DNA from: Pseudomonas fluorescens
GTDB taxonomy: Bacteria; Pseudomonadota; Gammaproteobacteria; Pseudomonadales; Pseudomonadaceae
Direction: 5' to 3'
Length of the DNA stretch: 35,434 bases
NCBI RefSeq assembly: GCF_018614655.1
Contig: NZ_JAGGOG010000032.1
Span: 1 to 35,434, forward strand
The notes beneath the pieces are model-generated. The model made no database searches. It saw only the letters and a list, made by a program, of their open reading frames with translations, and had not been told where the DNA came from. The first letter of the stretch is position 1; every line of letters starts with the position of its first letter. This document shows, one piece after another, positions 16,479 through 23,902 of the stretch. A program made the position numbers and the translations under genes.

Positions 16479-17014
16479 GCAAGGTGACTGCCGCTGCACC
16501 GCCTTCGCCGCTACGGGCTCTTTGGCTCAAATGGCGCTTCCACATCAATATCCTGCTGTTGCTAGTGCCCCTGGGGTTCATGCCCAAGTACTTTGCCGAC
16601 GCGGCCCTGTTTCGCGGTGACAGCGGGCTGGGCGAACGGGAGATTGGCGAGGTGCAGGTCGGCCCCTGGAGCCTGAAATTGGCCGAGCTGCGCAATGAAG
16701 CCCCACGACCCGACCCCGCGGGCTATATGAAAGCCTTCAACGCCGCCCTGTGCGCCGCCTGTGGTGATCAGGTCAAGGCCACCTACCTGCGCATCGGCAA
16801 ACCCCGCAGCCTGCGCGCCGCCGGGGTGATCTTCTTCGGCACGCCGTACCGCATGGGTGCCGTGCTGCCGATTCCGGAACGTACCCCGGCCGATGCCGAA
16901 CTGTGGATCACCATGGAAGGCTGGGACGGCGCCATGCACCAGGCTTCCATTCCCTTGAGCCAGGCCTCGCCTGCAACCATCGCCTGGCTGAATAAACGAG
17001 GAGTCAAACCATGA
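16475..17014 (+). CDS. fpvH: FpvH, single-TM accessory protein of pyoverdine iron release
   Basis: A 179-aa protein with one N-terminal transmembrane segment (about residues 24-38, NILLLLVPLGFMPKYF) and a periplasmic domain. The domain contains a CAAC motif (Cys93, Cys96) inside ALCAACGDQVKATYLRIG, suggesting a redox or metal site. In P. aeruginosa FpvH interacts with FpvG and improves iron release from pyoverdine. Identification here rests on position between fpvG and fpvJ, the 4-bp overlaps at both ends, and size. No enzymatic domain is recognised. Confidence 0.82.
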   Translation: MSKVTAAAPPSPLRALWLKWRFHINILLLLVPLGFMPKYFADAALFRGDSGLGEREIGEVQVGPWSLKLAELRNEAPRPDPAGYMKAFNAALCAACGDQVKATYLRIGKPRSLRAAGVIFFGTPYRMGAVLPIPERTPADAELWITMEGWDGAMHQASIPLSQASPATIAWLNKRGVKP

Positions 17015-17340
17015 CCTTTTTGCGCCTGATCCGCACCTGTGGCGCGCTGCTGCTCTGCGCCGGTTTCAGTGGCGTTGCCCTGGCCCATAACCCGATGTGC
17101 GAATGCAAGGAAATTGCCGGCGAGCAGATCAAGTGCACCGGCGGTTTTTCCGACGGCAGCGGCGCGCCCGGTGTGACCCTCGACGTGATTGGCTACGACG
17201 AAACCATCCTGGTACCCGGCAAGCTGGGAGAGGACTCCACCTTGACCTTCAAGAAACCCGCCGCCGAGTTCTACGTGCTGTTTGATGCCGGCCCCGGCCA
17301 CGTTGTCGAGATCGACCAAGCGGATATCCAGGCGCCATGA
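17011..17340 (+). CDS. fpvJ: FpvJ, small periplasmic protein of pyoverdine iron release
   Basis: A 109-aa secreted protein: a signal peptide (about residues 1-25, ending VALA) leads to a mature N-terminus HNPMCECKEIAGEQIKC. His26 and Cys30, 32 and 42 crowd the mature start like a metal-binding or redox cluster. The remainder is a small beta-rich domain (GVTLDVIGYDETILVPGKLG). In P. aeruginosa FpvJ associates with the FpvC/FpvF binding proteins and the reductase complex. The assignment comes from synteny. ATGA overlaps link it to fpvH and fpvK. Confidence 0.82.
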   Translation: MTFLRLIRTCGALLLCAGFSGVALAHNPMCECKEIAGEQIKCTGGFSDGSGAPGVTLDVIGYDETILVPGKLGEDSTLTFKKPAAEFYVLFDAGPGHVVEIDQADIQAP

Positions 17341-17900
17341 GTCGCACTACCCAAGTAGTCCGCCCGGCCGGTGCCGGGCACGAAACCCTCTTCGTGTTGC
17401 TGTTGTGCCTGATCATCCTTGCGGTGGCTGGAACGGTGGTGGCGTTGCGTGGCGAAAGCCATGAAGTGGCCGCCGTGCCCAGCCAGCAACTGGATGCCCG
17501 CCGCGACCTGAGTGCCGCCGAGCAAGGCATCTATGCCGATCTGTGGGTGACCCTGGATGAAATCCACCTGCTGCAACAGGAACACAGTGCTCTCCCCACG
17601 CCAGCACACCTGGCCGAAGAAGGCTTTGCGCCCTTCGCCCAGGACGCCAGCTCGGTGAGCCGTGGCGACCATCGCTGGCAGTTGCTGGAGCCGCCTGCCT
17701 ACCTGGGCTTGAGCCAGACGCCGCAGGTCAGTGGCTCGCTGTTGATGCGTATCAGCGGCACCGAGCCGGATATCTGGCTCAACCGTCGCACCGACCTCCA
17801 AGCCCCCTCTGACCTCACTGACCAGGCCCTGATCGACGCCGGCTGGCAGCAGGTGGTCGCGCAATTCGATGCCGGCGTCACGCGCCAACATCGTCACTGA
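17337..17900 (+). CDS. fpvK: FpvK, single-TM protein of pyoverdine iron release
   Basis: A 187-aa protein with one transmembrane helix near the N-terminus (ETLFVLLLCLIILAVAGTVVAL) and a periplasmic region rich in Gln, Leu and Asp; RDLSAAEQGIYADLWVTLDEIHLLQQEH is probably helical. The family is of unknown biochemical function. Its place as fourth gene of the fpv operon identifies it, and P. aeruginosa FpvK helps the FpvG reductase module. It overlaps fpvJ by 4 bp and is followed after 26 bp by fpvC. Confidence 0.8.
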   Translation: MSRTTQVVRPAGAGHETLFVLLLCLIILAVAGTVVALRGESHEVAAVPSQQLDARRDLSAAEQGIYADLWVTLDEIHLLQQEHSALPTPAHLAEEGFAPFAQDASSVSRGDHRWQLLEPPAYLGLSQTPQVSGSLLMRISGTEPDIWLNRRTDLQAPSDLTDQALIDAGWQQVVAQFDAGVTRQHRH

Positions 17901-17926
17901 ATTCACGCGGTATCCGAGAGCAGACC

Positions 17927-18847
17927 ATGTCTATTTCATCGCCATTACTACGCCTGCTGCTGGTGGGCTTGTTCACCTTACTGCTGGCCCCACTTGCCAG
18001 TGCAGAGCAAGGCAAACGCCTGCGCATCGGCATCACCCTGCATCCCTATTACAGCTACGTGAGCAATATTGTTGGCGACAAGGCCGAGGTGGTGCCGCTG
18101 ATTCCGGCCGGCTTCAACCCCCACGCCTATGAGCCCCGCGCCGAAGACATCAAGCGCATCGGTACACTGGACGTGATCGTGCTCAATGGTGTCGGCCACG
18201 ATGATTTCGCCGACCGCATGATCGCCACCAGCGAGCGCCCGGACATCAAGGTGATCGAAGCCAACGCCAACGTGCCGCTGCTGGCCGCCACCGGCAACGC
18301 CGCACGCGGTGCCGGCAAGGTGGTCAACCCTCACACTTTCCTGTCCATCAGCGCGTCGATTGCCCAGGTCAACAACATCGCCCGGGAGCTGGGCAAGCTC
18401 GACCCGGACAACGCCAAGGCTTACACCCAGAACGCCCGCGCCTACGGCAAACGCCTGCGCCAGCTGCGCGCAGACGCCCTGGCCAAGCTGACCAGCGCAC
18501 CGAATGCCGACCTTCGGGTTGCCACCGTGCACGCCGCCTACGACTACTTGCTGCGCGAATTCGGCCTTGAAGTCACTGCCGTGGTGGAACCGGCTCATGG
18601 TATCGAGCCGAGCCCCAGCCAGTTGAAGAAAACCATCGATCAACTGCGGGAACTGGACGTGAAAGTAATCTTCTCGGAGATGGACTTCCCGTCCAGCTAC
18701 GTCGACACCATCCAGCGCGAATCCGGGGTCAAGCTGTACCCGCTGTCGCATATTTCCTATGGCGACTACAGCGCTGAAAAGTACGAAGTGGAAATGACCG
18801 GCAACCTCAATACCGTGGTCCGGGCGATTCAGGAGTCAGGGGCATGA
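17927..18847 (+). CDS. fpvC: Periplasmic metal-binding protein FpvC (ZnuA/cluster A-I family)
   Basis: A 306-aa solute-binding protein with a signal peptide ending PLASAEQ. The family's metal-site motifs are visible: GITLHPYYSYVSNIVGDKAEV, FNPHAYEPRAEDIKRI with the NPHxYEP His, VNPHTFLS, and PAHGIEPSPSQLKK. In P. aeruginosa FpvC binds the ferrous iron freed from pyoverdine, whereas paralogues bind Zn or Mn; here the operon decides. It overlaps the ATPase gene fpvD by 4 bp. Confidence 0.9.
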   Translation: MSISSPLLRLLLVGLFTLLLAPLASAEQGKRLRIGITLHPYYSYVSNIVGDKAEVVPLIPAGFNPHAYEPRAEDIKRIGTLDVIVLNGVGHDDFADRMIATSERPDIKVIEANANVPLLAATGNAARGAGKVVNPHTFLSISASIAQVNNIARELGKLDPDNAKAYTQNARAYGKRLRQLRADALAKLTSAPNADLRVATVHAAYDYLLREFGLEVTAVVEPAHGIEPSPSQLKKTIDQLRELDVKVIFSEMDFPSSYVDTIQRESGVKLYPLSHISYGDYSAEKYEVEMTGNLNTVVRAIQESGA

Positions 18848-19590
18848 CGGCAGCGCAGCACCTGCAGGTGGCCAGCGTTGGTCCGACCCTGGAATTCAGC
18901 ACCGTCTCACTGACCCTCGGTCGTACCGTGATCCTTGATGCCGTGAGTTTTCAGGTGGCACCGGGCAGCATTCACGCACTGGTCGGGCCCAACGGTGGTG
19001 GCAAAAGCTCGCTGATCAAAACTCTGTTGGGGCAAACGCCACACCAGGGGCAACTGAGCCTGCACTGGCCGGACGCGCCCGGCACCATCGGTTATGTGCC
19101 CCAGGCCCTGGAATTTGACCGGGGCCTGCCGATGACCGTCGACGATTTCATGGCCGCCATGTGCCAGCGCCGCCCGGCCTTCCTCGGTCTGTCCCGGCAT
19201 TACGCCGAAGCCATCGGCGAGGCGCTGGAACGAGTAGGCATGCAGGACAAACGCAAACGGCGCATGGGCGCACTCTCCGGCGGTGAACGCCAGCGGGTGC
19301 TATTGGCCCAGGGACTGATCCCAGCGCCGAAACTACTTGTGCTGGACGAACCGATGTCGGCCCTCGACGAGGCCGGCATTCAGGTGTTCGAACGGCTGCT
19401 GAGCGACTGGCGCCAAGCCGGGATCACCGTGCTGTGGATCGAGCATGACCTGGAAGCCGTCGGCCGCCTGGCTGACCGCGTCACCGGCCTGAACCGCCGT
19501 GTGCTGTTCGACGCCACACCGAAAGAAGCGCTGACGCCAGATCGCTTGCTGACTTTGTTCTCCACCCACCCACGGAGCCCGGCCTTATGA
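18844..19590 (+). CDS. fpvD: ABC transporter ATPase FpvD
   Basis: A 248-aa ABC ATPase energising import of iron released from pyoverdine. Walker A is GPNGGGKSS, the signature is LSGGERQR and Walker B with the catalytic Glu is LLVLDEPMSALDE; the switch His is in WIEHDLEAVG. It belongs to the ZnuC/MntB-like metal importer group. The gene overlaps fpvC upstream and fpvE downstream by 4 bp each, implying coupled translation of the transporter. Confidence 0.93.
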   Translation: MTAAQHLQVASVGPTLEFSTVSLTLGRTVILDAVSFQVAPGSIHALVGPNGGGKSSLIKTLLGQTPHQGQLSLHWPDAPGTIGYVPQALEFDRGLPMTVDDFMAAMCQRRPAFLGLSRHYAEAIGEALERVGMQDKRKRRMGALSGGERQRVLLAQGLIPAPKLLVLDEPMSALDEAGIQVFERLLSDWRQAGITVLWIEHDLEAVGRLADRVTGLNRRVLFDATPKEALTPDRLLTLFSTHPRSPAL

Positions 19591-20486
19591 GCTACGAAGC
19601 CTTTCGCTTGATGGTCCAGGGTTGGGCGTCTTCCGGGTATCTGCCGGAAGCCCTGGCTTATGGTTTTGTGGTCAACGCATTGTTGGCCGGGCTGTTGATC
19701 GGCCCGGTACTGGGTGGCCTGGGCACCCTGGTGGTGGTCAAGCGCTTTGCGTTCTTCTCCGAAGCCGTCGGCCACGCGGCGTTGACCGGCGTGGCCGTGG
19801 GCATCCTGCTGGGGGAACCCTATACCGGGCCCTATGGCAGCCTGTTCGGCTACTGCCTGCTGTTCGGCATCCTGCTCAATTACCTGCGCAACCGCACGGG
19901 CCTGGCGCCAGATACCTTGATCGGTGTGTTCCTGTCGGTTTCCCTGGCCCTGGGGGCGAGCCTGCTGTTGATCCTCGCAGGCAAGATCAACGTACACATT
20001 TTGGAGAACGTACTGTTTGGCTCGGTCTTGACGGTCAACGGCAATGACCTGCTGGTGCTGGCGATTGTCGGTTCCCTGGTGATGGCCCTGGCCTTGCCGT
20101 TGTACAACCGCATCATGCTGGCCAGCTTCAACCCGCAACTGGCCGCGGTGCGCGGGGTGGCGGTGAAGACCCTGGATTATCTGTTTGTGATCCTGGTGAC
20201 ATTGATCACCGTGGCGGCGGTCAAGGTCATCGGCGCGATACTGGTGGGTGCGCTGCTGGTGATTCCTGCAGCGGCTGCGCGCCTGCTGAGCCAGTCTCTC
20301 AAAGGGTTTTTCTGGATCTCGGTGGTGATCGCTACCGTCAGCACCCTGTGCGGGATTTTGCTGCCGATCATCTTCGACCTGCCCATCCCGTCCGGTGCCG
20401 CGATCATTCTGGTTGCCGGTATCGCCTTCGCCCTCGCCGCCATCGCGCGCGGCACGGTCCCCAGCCTGAAAGGGAATCTCGGATAA
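19587..20486 (+). CDS. fpvE: ABC metal-transporter permease FpvE
   Basis: A 299-aa ABC-3 family permease (ZnuB/MntC type) with about eight transmembrane segments, for example NALLAGLLIGPVLGGLGTLV and KVIGAILVGALLVIPAAAARLL. The cytoplasmic region KRFAFFSEAVGHAALTGVAVG is the conserved ATPase-coupling stretch of this family. It forms the membrane channel for iron delivered by FpvC and/or FpvF. Its stop codon shares one base with the fpvF start. Confidence 0.92.
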   Translation: MSYEAFRLMVQGWASSGYLPEALAYGFVVNALLAGLLIGPVLGGLGTLVVVKRFAFFSEAVGHAALTGVAVGILLGEPYTGPYGSLFGYCLLFGILLNYLRNRTGLAPDTLIGVFLSVSLALGASLLLILAGKINVHILENVLFGSVLTVNGNDLLVLAIVGSLVMALALPLYNRIMLASFNPQLAAVRGVAVKTLDYLFVILVTLITVAAVKVIGAILVGALLVIPAAAARLLSQSLKGFFWISVVIATVSTLCGILLPIIFDLPIPSGAAIILVAGIAFALAAIARGTVPSLKGNLG

Positions 20487-21409
20487 TGCACCCAGTTCTA
20501 CGTTCACTGACCCTGGCCTTCGCCTGTCTGATCACAACGCCTCTTCTTGCTGCCGAGGGGCTCAACCCCCAGCAGAGCACCAGCAAGGTGATCAAACCGG
20601 TGAAAGTCCTGGCCGCCCTGCCGATTACCTACGGCTTGGCGCACGTGTTGCTCAACGGTACCGATATCACCCTTGAGCGCGCGGCACCGGCCAATTTGCC
20701 CGGGTCGCGGCAAACGGCCTACTTCACCGGGCGCGGGGCTACGGCCCTGCACACCCTGGCACTGGACGCCGACGCCGCCATCGGCCTGCGTTCGTTATGG
20801 CCGGATGACCCGCTGTATCCGGTCGCCCGACGCAGCAATATCCGTATCGTTGAAGTCGACGCTGCGCGCCCGGTGGATGGAGGTTTGCCGGGAATCGCGG
20901 TGCAGCCAGGCTCAGTCGATGGGCTGAATAGCCAGCCGTGGCAAGCGAGCAACAATATGGGACGCATGGCGGATGTGATGGCCGCGGACCTGAGCCGCCT
21001 CGCGCCTGGCGCCAAGCCTCAGATCGACGCCAACCTGGCAAGTCTCAAGCAGCGTCTGCTCAAACTCACTGCTGACAGCGAGGCGCGGCTGGCCAAGGCA
21101 GATAATTTGAGCGTGGTCAGTTTGAGTGATCATTTGGGTTATCTGGTCAGTGGCCTGAACCTGGAGTTGGTCAGTGTTGATACGCGGCCAGATTCGGAGT
21201 GGACGGCCAAAGCGCTGCAGCAGTTGAGTGCCGACTTGAAGGAGAACGACGTGGTGGTCGTGATACATCATCGCCAGCCCAGCGACACGGTGAAAGCGGC
21301 GGTCAGTGCAGGGGGCTCGCAGTTGCTGGTGTTGGGCACTGATGGGATCGACCCGGTGGGGGAACTGGAGGGGAATGTCGATCAACTGATCACGGTTCTG
21401 GCACCTTGA
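20486..21409 (+). CDS. fpvF: Second periplasmic binding protein FpvF
   Basis: A 307-aa periplasmic protein of the same broad metal-binding class as FpvC but divergent. A signal peptide ends TTPLLAAEG, and the mature protein begins with KPVKVLAALPITYGLAHVLLNGTDI. It lacks the obvious His-rich metal motif of FpvC and in P. aeruginosa has been described as binding the siderophore complex rather than free iron. Start ATG 20486 overlaps the fpvE stop by one base; the longer in-frame ORF upstream overlaps fpvE and is not used. It ends the operon; a GGCGGC/GCCGCC hairpin (21432-21449) without a T-run lies before convergent hpaA. Confidence 0.87.
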   Translation: MHPVLRSLTLAFACLITTPLLAAEGLNPQQSTSKVIKPVKVLAALPITYGLAHVLLNGTDITLERAAPANLPGSRQTAYFTGRGATALHTLALDADAAIGLRSLWPDDPLYPVARRSNIRIVEVDAARPVDGGLPGIAVQPGSVDGLNSQPWQASNNMGRMADVMAADLSRLAPGAKPQIDANLASLKQRLLKLTADSEARLAKADNLSVVSLSDHLGYLVSGLNLELVSVDTRPDSEWTAKALQQLSADLKENDVVVVIHHRQPSDTVKAAVSAGGSQLLVLGTDGIDPVGELEGNVDQLITVLAP

Positions 21410-21452
21410 TCGTCAGTGGGAACTGGTTTGTGGCGGCCGGGTAGCCGCCCCG

Positions 21453-22379
21453 TCAAAAGCCCCCAGCCTGCCGCACGCGATACTCCCCCGGCGTCATCCC
21501 GGCGTACCGCTGAAAAAACCGACTGAAATACCCCGGGTCCTTAAACCCCAACTGGTAACAGATTTCATTGGCCGAGCCGCCCGTAAACAGCAACAACCGC
21601 TTCGCCTCCTGCATCACCCGCTCCAGCACCAACCGCTTCGACGGCAAATCTGCAATCCGCCGGCAAACCTCATTCAGCCGCGCCTCCGTCACCCCCACAC
21701 CCTGCGCATACCGCGACAACGGCCAATGCTGCAGGTAGTGATCCTCGATCAACTCATTAAACCGATGAAAAATCCGTAAATCCTCATGCCGCGCCGGCCG
21801 CGCCTCCAATGAATTGGCACACAGCCTGAGCAACCCCACCATGATCAACCGCGTCAAACTCTCCAACGCCGCCGCCCTTCCCGGCCCGCAGCTATTGATC
21901 TCCCTGTACAGCGCCTCGAACAACCATTCAAGCCGCTCGGCATCAGCCTGAAACCGCGGCGCCAACGCCACACACGCCGCCGACAATTGCGGGCCCGGTG
22001 CAAGGCTGGGATCGGCATCGATCAACCCCCACACCAACTGCTGGCGCACCGTCAGTACATGCCCGTCCGCATCTGCCTCCGTGACAAAGGCATGGGCCAC
22101 CGTCGGCGGTGTGAGAAAAAACATCGGCCCCGACTCAAGGTACTGCTGGTCATCCAGATACACCCGCACCGCGCCGCTCTTCACGTAATGCACCTGGAAA
22201 AACCGATCATGCCGGTGCACCGGCATGTTGCGGCCGAAAAAACCCGCCAGGTTGCCCAGCTTGTCGTAATGCACATCGGCATCGCTGTAGCGCTGATCGT
22301 AGACCTGCCCGATGTTGATATTGGGGATCGGCTTCACGGTGTGCTCATTGTTGTTTTTGGGTGCCAGAGATTTTGCCAC
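21453..22379 (-). CDS. hpaA: HpaA, AraC-family activator of 4-hydroxyphenylacetate catabolism
   Basis: A 308-aa AraC/XylS regulator. The N-terminus is a cupin ligand domain (GFFGRNMPVHRHDRFFQVHY, then SGPMFFLTPPTVAHAF) and the C-terminus has the double helix-turn-helix, ending GYFSRFFQRYAGMTPGEYR. It is divergent from hpaG1, with 85 bp between. In E. coli HpaA activates the hpaBC hydroxylase genes in response to 4-hydroxyphenylacetate; here it sits beside the meta-cleavage operon, so it may act on that operon, on distant hpaBC, or both. The putative HpaR operators lie in the same intergenic space. Confidence 0.9.
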   Translation of the reverse strand: MAKSLAPKNNNEHTVKPIPNINIGQVYDQRYSDADVHYDKLGNLAGFFGRNMPVHRHDRFFQVHYVKSGAVRVYLDDQQYLESGPMFFLTPPTVAHAFVTEADADGHVLTVRQQLVWGLIDADPSLAPGPQLSAACVALAPRFQADAERLEWLFEALYREINSCGPGRAAALESLTRLIMVGLLRLCANSLEARPARHEDLRIFHRFNELIEDHYLQHWPLSRYAQGVGVTEARLNEVCRRIADLPSKRLVLERVMQEAKRLLLFTGGSANEICYQLGFKDPGYFSRFFQRYAGMTPGEYRVRQAGGF

Positions 22380-22390
22380 GCTTGACGGTA

Positions 22391-22404
22391 GTTAACATAT
22401 TAAT
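22391..22404. promoter_or_regulatory. Putative HpaR operator 1 at the hpaA/hpaG1 promoter
   Basis: GTTAA-CATA-TTAAT is one base off a GTTAA-N4-TTAAC palindrome. It starts exactly 20 bp before operator 2, which would place two MarR dimers on about the same face of the helix. The operator role is inferred from recurrence at the hpaR promoter. Confidence 0.55.
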
Positions 22405-22410
22405 TATAAC

Positions 22411-22424
22411 GTTAATACATTAAC
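22411..22424. promoter_or_regulatory. Putative HpaR operator 2 at the hpaA/hpaG1 promoter
   Basis: GTTAA-TACA-TTAAC is a perfect GTTAA-N4-TTAAC inverted repeat, 40 bp upstream of the hpaG1 start. The same 14-bp architecture recurs upstream of hpaR at 30468-30481. Confidence 0.65.
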
Positions 22425-22464
22425 GAACTGCCTATGGAGCAGTCGCCACCGCCAGGAGAAACCC

Positions 22465-23130
22465 ATGAGCCGTATCCTGCATGATGTTGCCAACGGCACC
22501 CTGTTCGGCGTTGCGCTGAACTACCAGGGGTTGCTGGAACAACATCTCGCCGCCTTCCAACAGGCGCCGTACCAGAAGCCTCCGGTCAAGCCGGTGCTGT
22601 TCATCAAGACGCCCAATACCCGCAATGGCCATGACGGCGTGGTGGTTCATCCTCAGGGCGAACGCCTGCAACCCGGCCCTGCGCTGGGGGTCGTGATCGG
22701 CAAGAGTGCCAGCCGGGTCAGCGCGCAAAATGCCATGGCACATGTGGCCGGCTACACCATCGTCAATGAGTTCAGCCTGCCGGAAGACAGCTACTACCGC
22801 CCGGCCGTAAAAGCCAAATGCCGGGACGGTTTCTGTGCGCTGGGCCCTGAGTTGGTGAGCCGCGAGCAGGTTACCAACCCCAATCAACTGAGCCTGAAAC
22901 TGTTCGTCAACGGCGAACTGCGCCAGCAAAACTCCACCGCCAACTGGGTGCGGGATATTCCTCAACTGATCGCCGAGATCAGCGAGTTCATGACCCTGCA
23001 CGAAGGCGATGTGCTGATCACCGGGACGCCCGAAGGCCGAGTGGATGTGCAGCCCGGCGACACCGTTGAAGTCGAGATCAGCGGCCTGGGTCGTCTGGTC
23101 AACCACATCAAGGCCGAGGAGTTGTCATGA
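22465..23130 (+). CDS. hpaG1: HpaG1, homoprotocatechuate pathway isomerase/decarboxylase subunit 1
   Basis: A 221-aa member of the fumarylacetoacetate hydrolase superfamily. Together with HpaG2 it corresponds to one half of the fused enteric HpaG, which decarboxylates 5-oxopent-3-ene-1,2,5-tricarboxylate (OPET) and isomerises the product. The FAH core is visible (VLFIKTPNTRNGHDGVVVHP, HVAGYTIVNEFSLPEDSYYRP, VKAKCRDGFCALGPELV and LHEGDVLITGTPEGRVDVQPGD). AGGAGA precedes the ATG. It overlaps hpaG2 by 4 bp (ATGA). Which half does which reaction is not decided by this sequence alone. Confidence 0.9.
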   Translation: MSRILHDVANGTLFGVALNYQGLLEQHLAAFQQAPYQKPPVKPVLFIKTPNTRNGHDGVVVHPQGERLQPGPALGVVIGKSASRVSAQNAMAHVAGYTIVNEFSLPEDSYYRPAVKAKCRDGFCALGPELVSREQVTNPNQLSLKLFVNGELRQQNSTANWVRDIPQLIAEISEFMTLHEGDVLITGTPEGRVDVQPGDTVEVEISGLGRLVNHIKAEELS

Positions 23131-23897
23131 AACACGCCCGTATTCGCTTTGAAGGCGCCGTCCACCAAGTCCTTGTCGACGCCAATCACGCCGTACGCCT
23201 GAACGATGGTCGCCTGCTGGCCGAAGACCAGGTCGAGTGGCTGCCCCCGGCCACCGGCAGCATGTTCGCCCTGGGTCTGAACTACGCCGACCACGCCGCC
23301 GAGCTGGCCTTCAAGCCGCCCACCGAGCCGCTGGCGTTCATAAAGTCGCCGGGCACTTACACCGGCCACCACCAGACCACCTGGCGCCCGGATAACGTCG
23401 CCTACATGCACTACGAGTGCGAACTGGTGGCGGTCATCGGCAAACCGGCGCGCAACGTCAAACGTGAAGACGCCCTGGATTACCTCGCCGGCTACACGGT
23501 GTGCAACGACTACGCGATCCGCGACTACCTGGAAAATTACTACCGCCCCAACCTTCGTGTGAAGAACCGCGACGCCACGACGCCGGTCGGCCCGTGGATC
23601 GTTGATGTGTCGGACGTGCCCGACCCAAGCAACCTGAAACTGCGCACCTGGATCAACGGCGAACTGCGCCAGGAAGGCAGCACCCGGGACATGATTTTCG
23701 ACATCCCCTACCTGATCGAATACCTGTCCAGCTTCATGACCCTGCAACCCGGCGACATGATCGCCACCGGCACGCCGGAAGGCCTGGCCGATGTGGTGCC
23801 CGGGGATGAAGTGATTGTGGAAGTGGAAGGCGTAGGCCGCCTGGTCAATCGAATTGTCAGCGAAACGGAGTTCTTCTCCGTGCGAAAAGAGGCTTGA
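23127..23897 (+). CDS. hpaG2: HpaG2, homoprotocatechuate pathway decarboxylase/isomerase subunit 2
   Basis: A 256-aa FAH-superfamily enzyme, the second half of the HpaG activity. Metal-site motifs are clear: HYECELVAVIGKPARNVKREDAL (Glu pair), DYLAGYTVCNDYAIRDYLENYYRP, and LQPGDMIATGTPEGLADVVPGD. The N-terminal about 40 residues (MKHARIRFEGAVHQVLVDAN) form the extra beta domain typical of the larger FAH proteins. It overlaps hpaG1 by 4 bp and ends 5 bp before the hpaE ATG. Confidence 0.92.
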   Translation: MKHARIRFEGAVHQVLVDANHAVRLNDGRLLAEDQVEWLPPATGSMFALGLNYADHAAELAFKPPTEPLAFIKSPGTYTGHHQTTWRPDNVAYMHYECELVAVIGKPARNVKREDALDYLAGYTVCNDYAIRDYLENYYRPNLRVKNRDATTPVGPWIVDVSDVPDPSNLKLRTWINGELRQEGSTRDMIFDIPYLIEYLSSFMTLQPGDMIATGTPEGLADVVPGDEVIVEVEGVGRLVNRIVSETEFFSVRKEA

Positions 23898-23902
23898 GCA
23901 AG

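Noticed and set aside
19380..20507. 375-aa minus-strand frame opposite fpvE
   Set aside because: Low-complexity Gln/Arg/His-rich translation antisense to an intact ABC permease; a shadow of its codon bias.
21432..21449. GGCGGC/GCCGCC hairpin between fpvF and hpaA as a terminator
   Set aside because: The 6-bp stem has no T-run on either strand, so the evidence is too weak for a separate feature.
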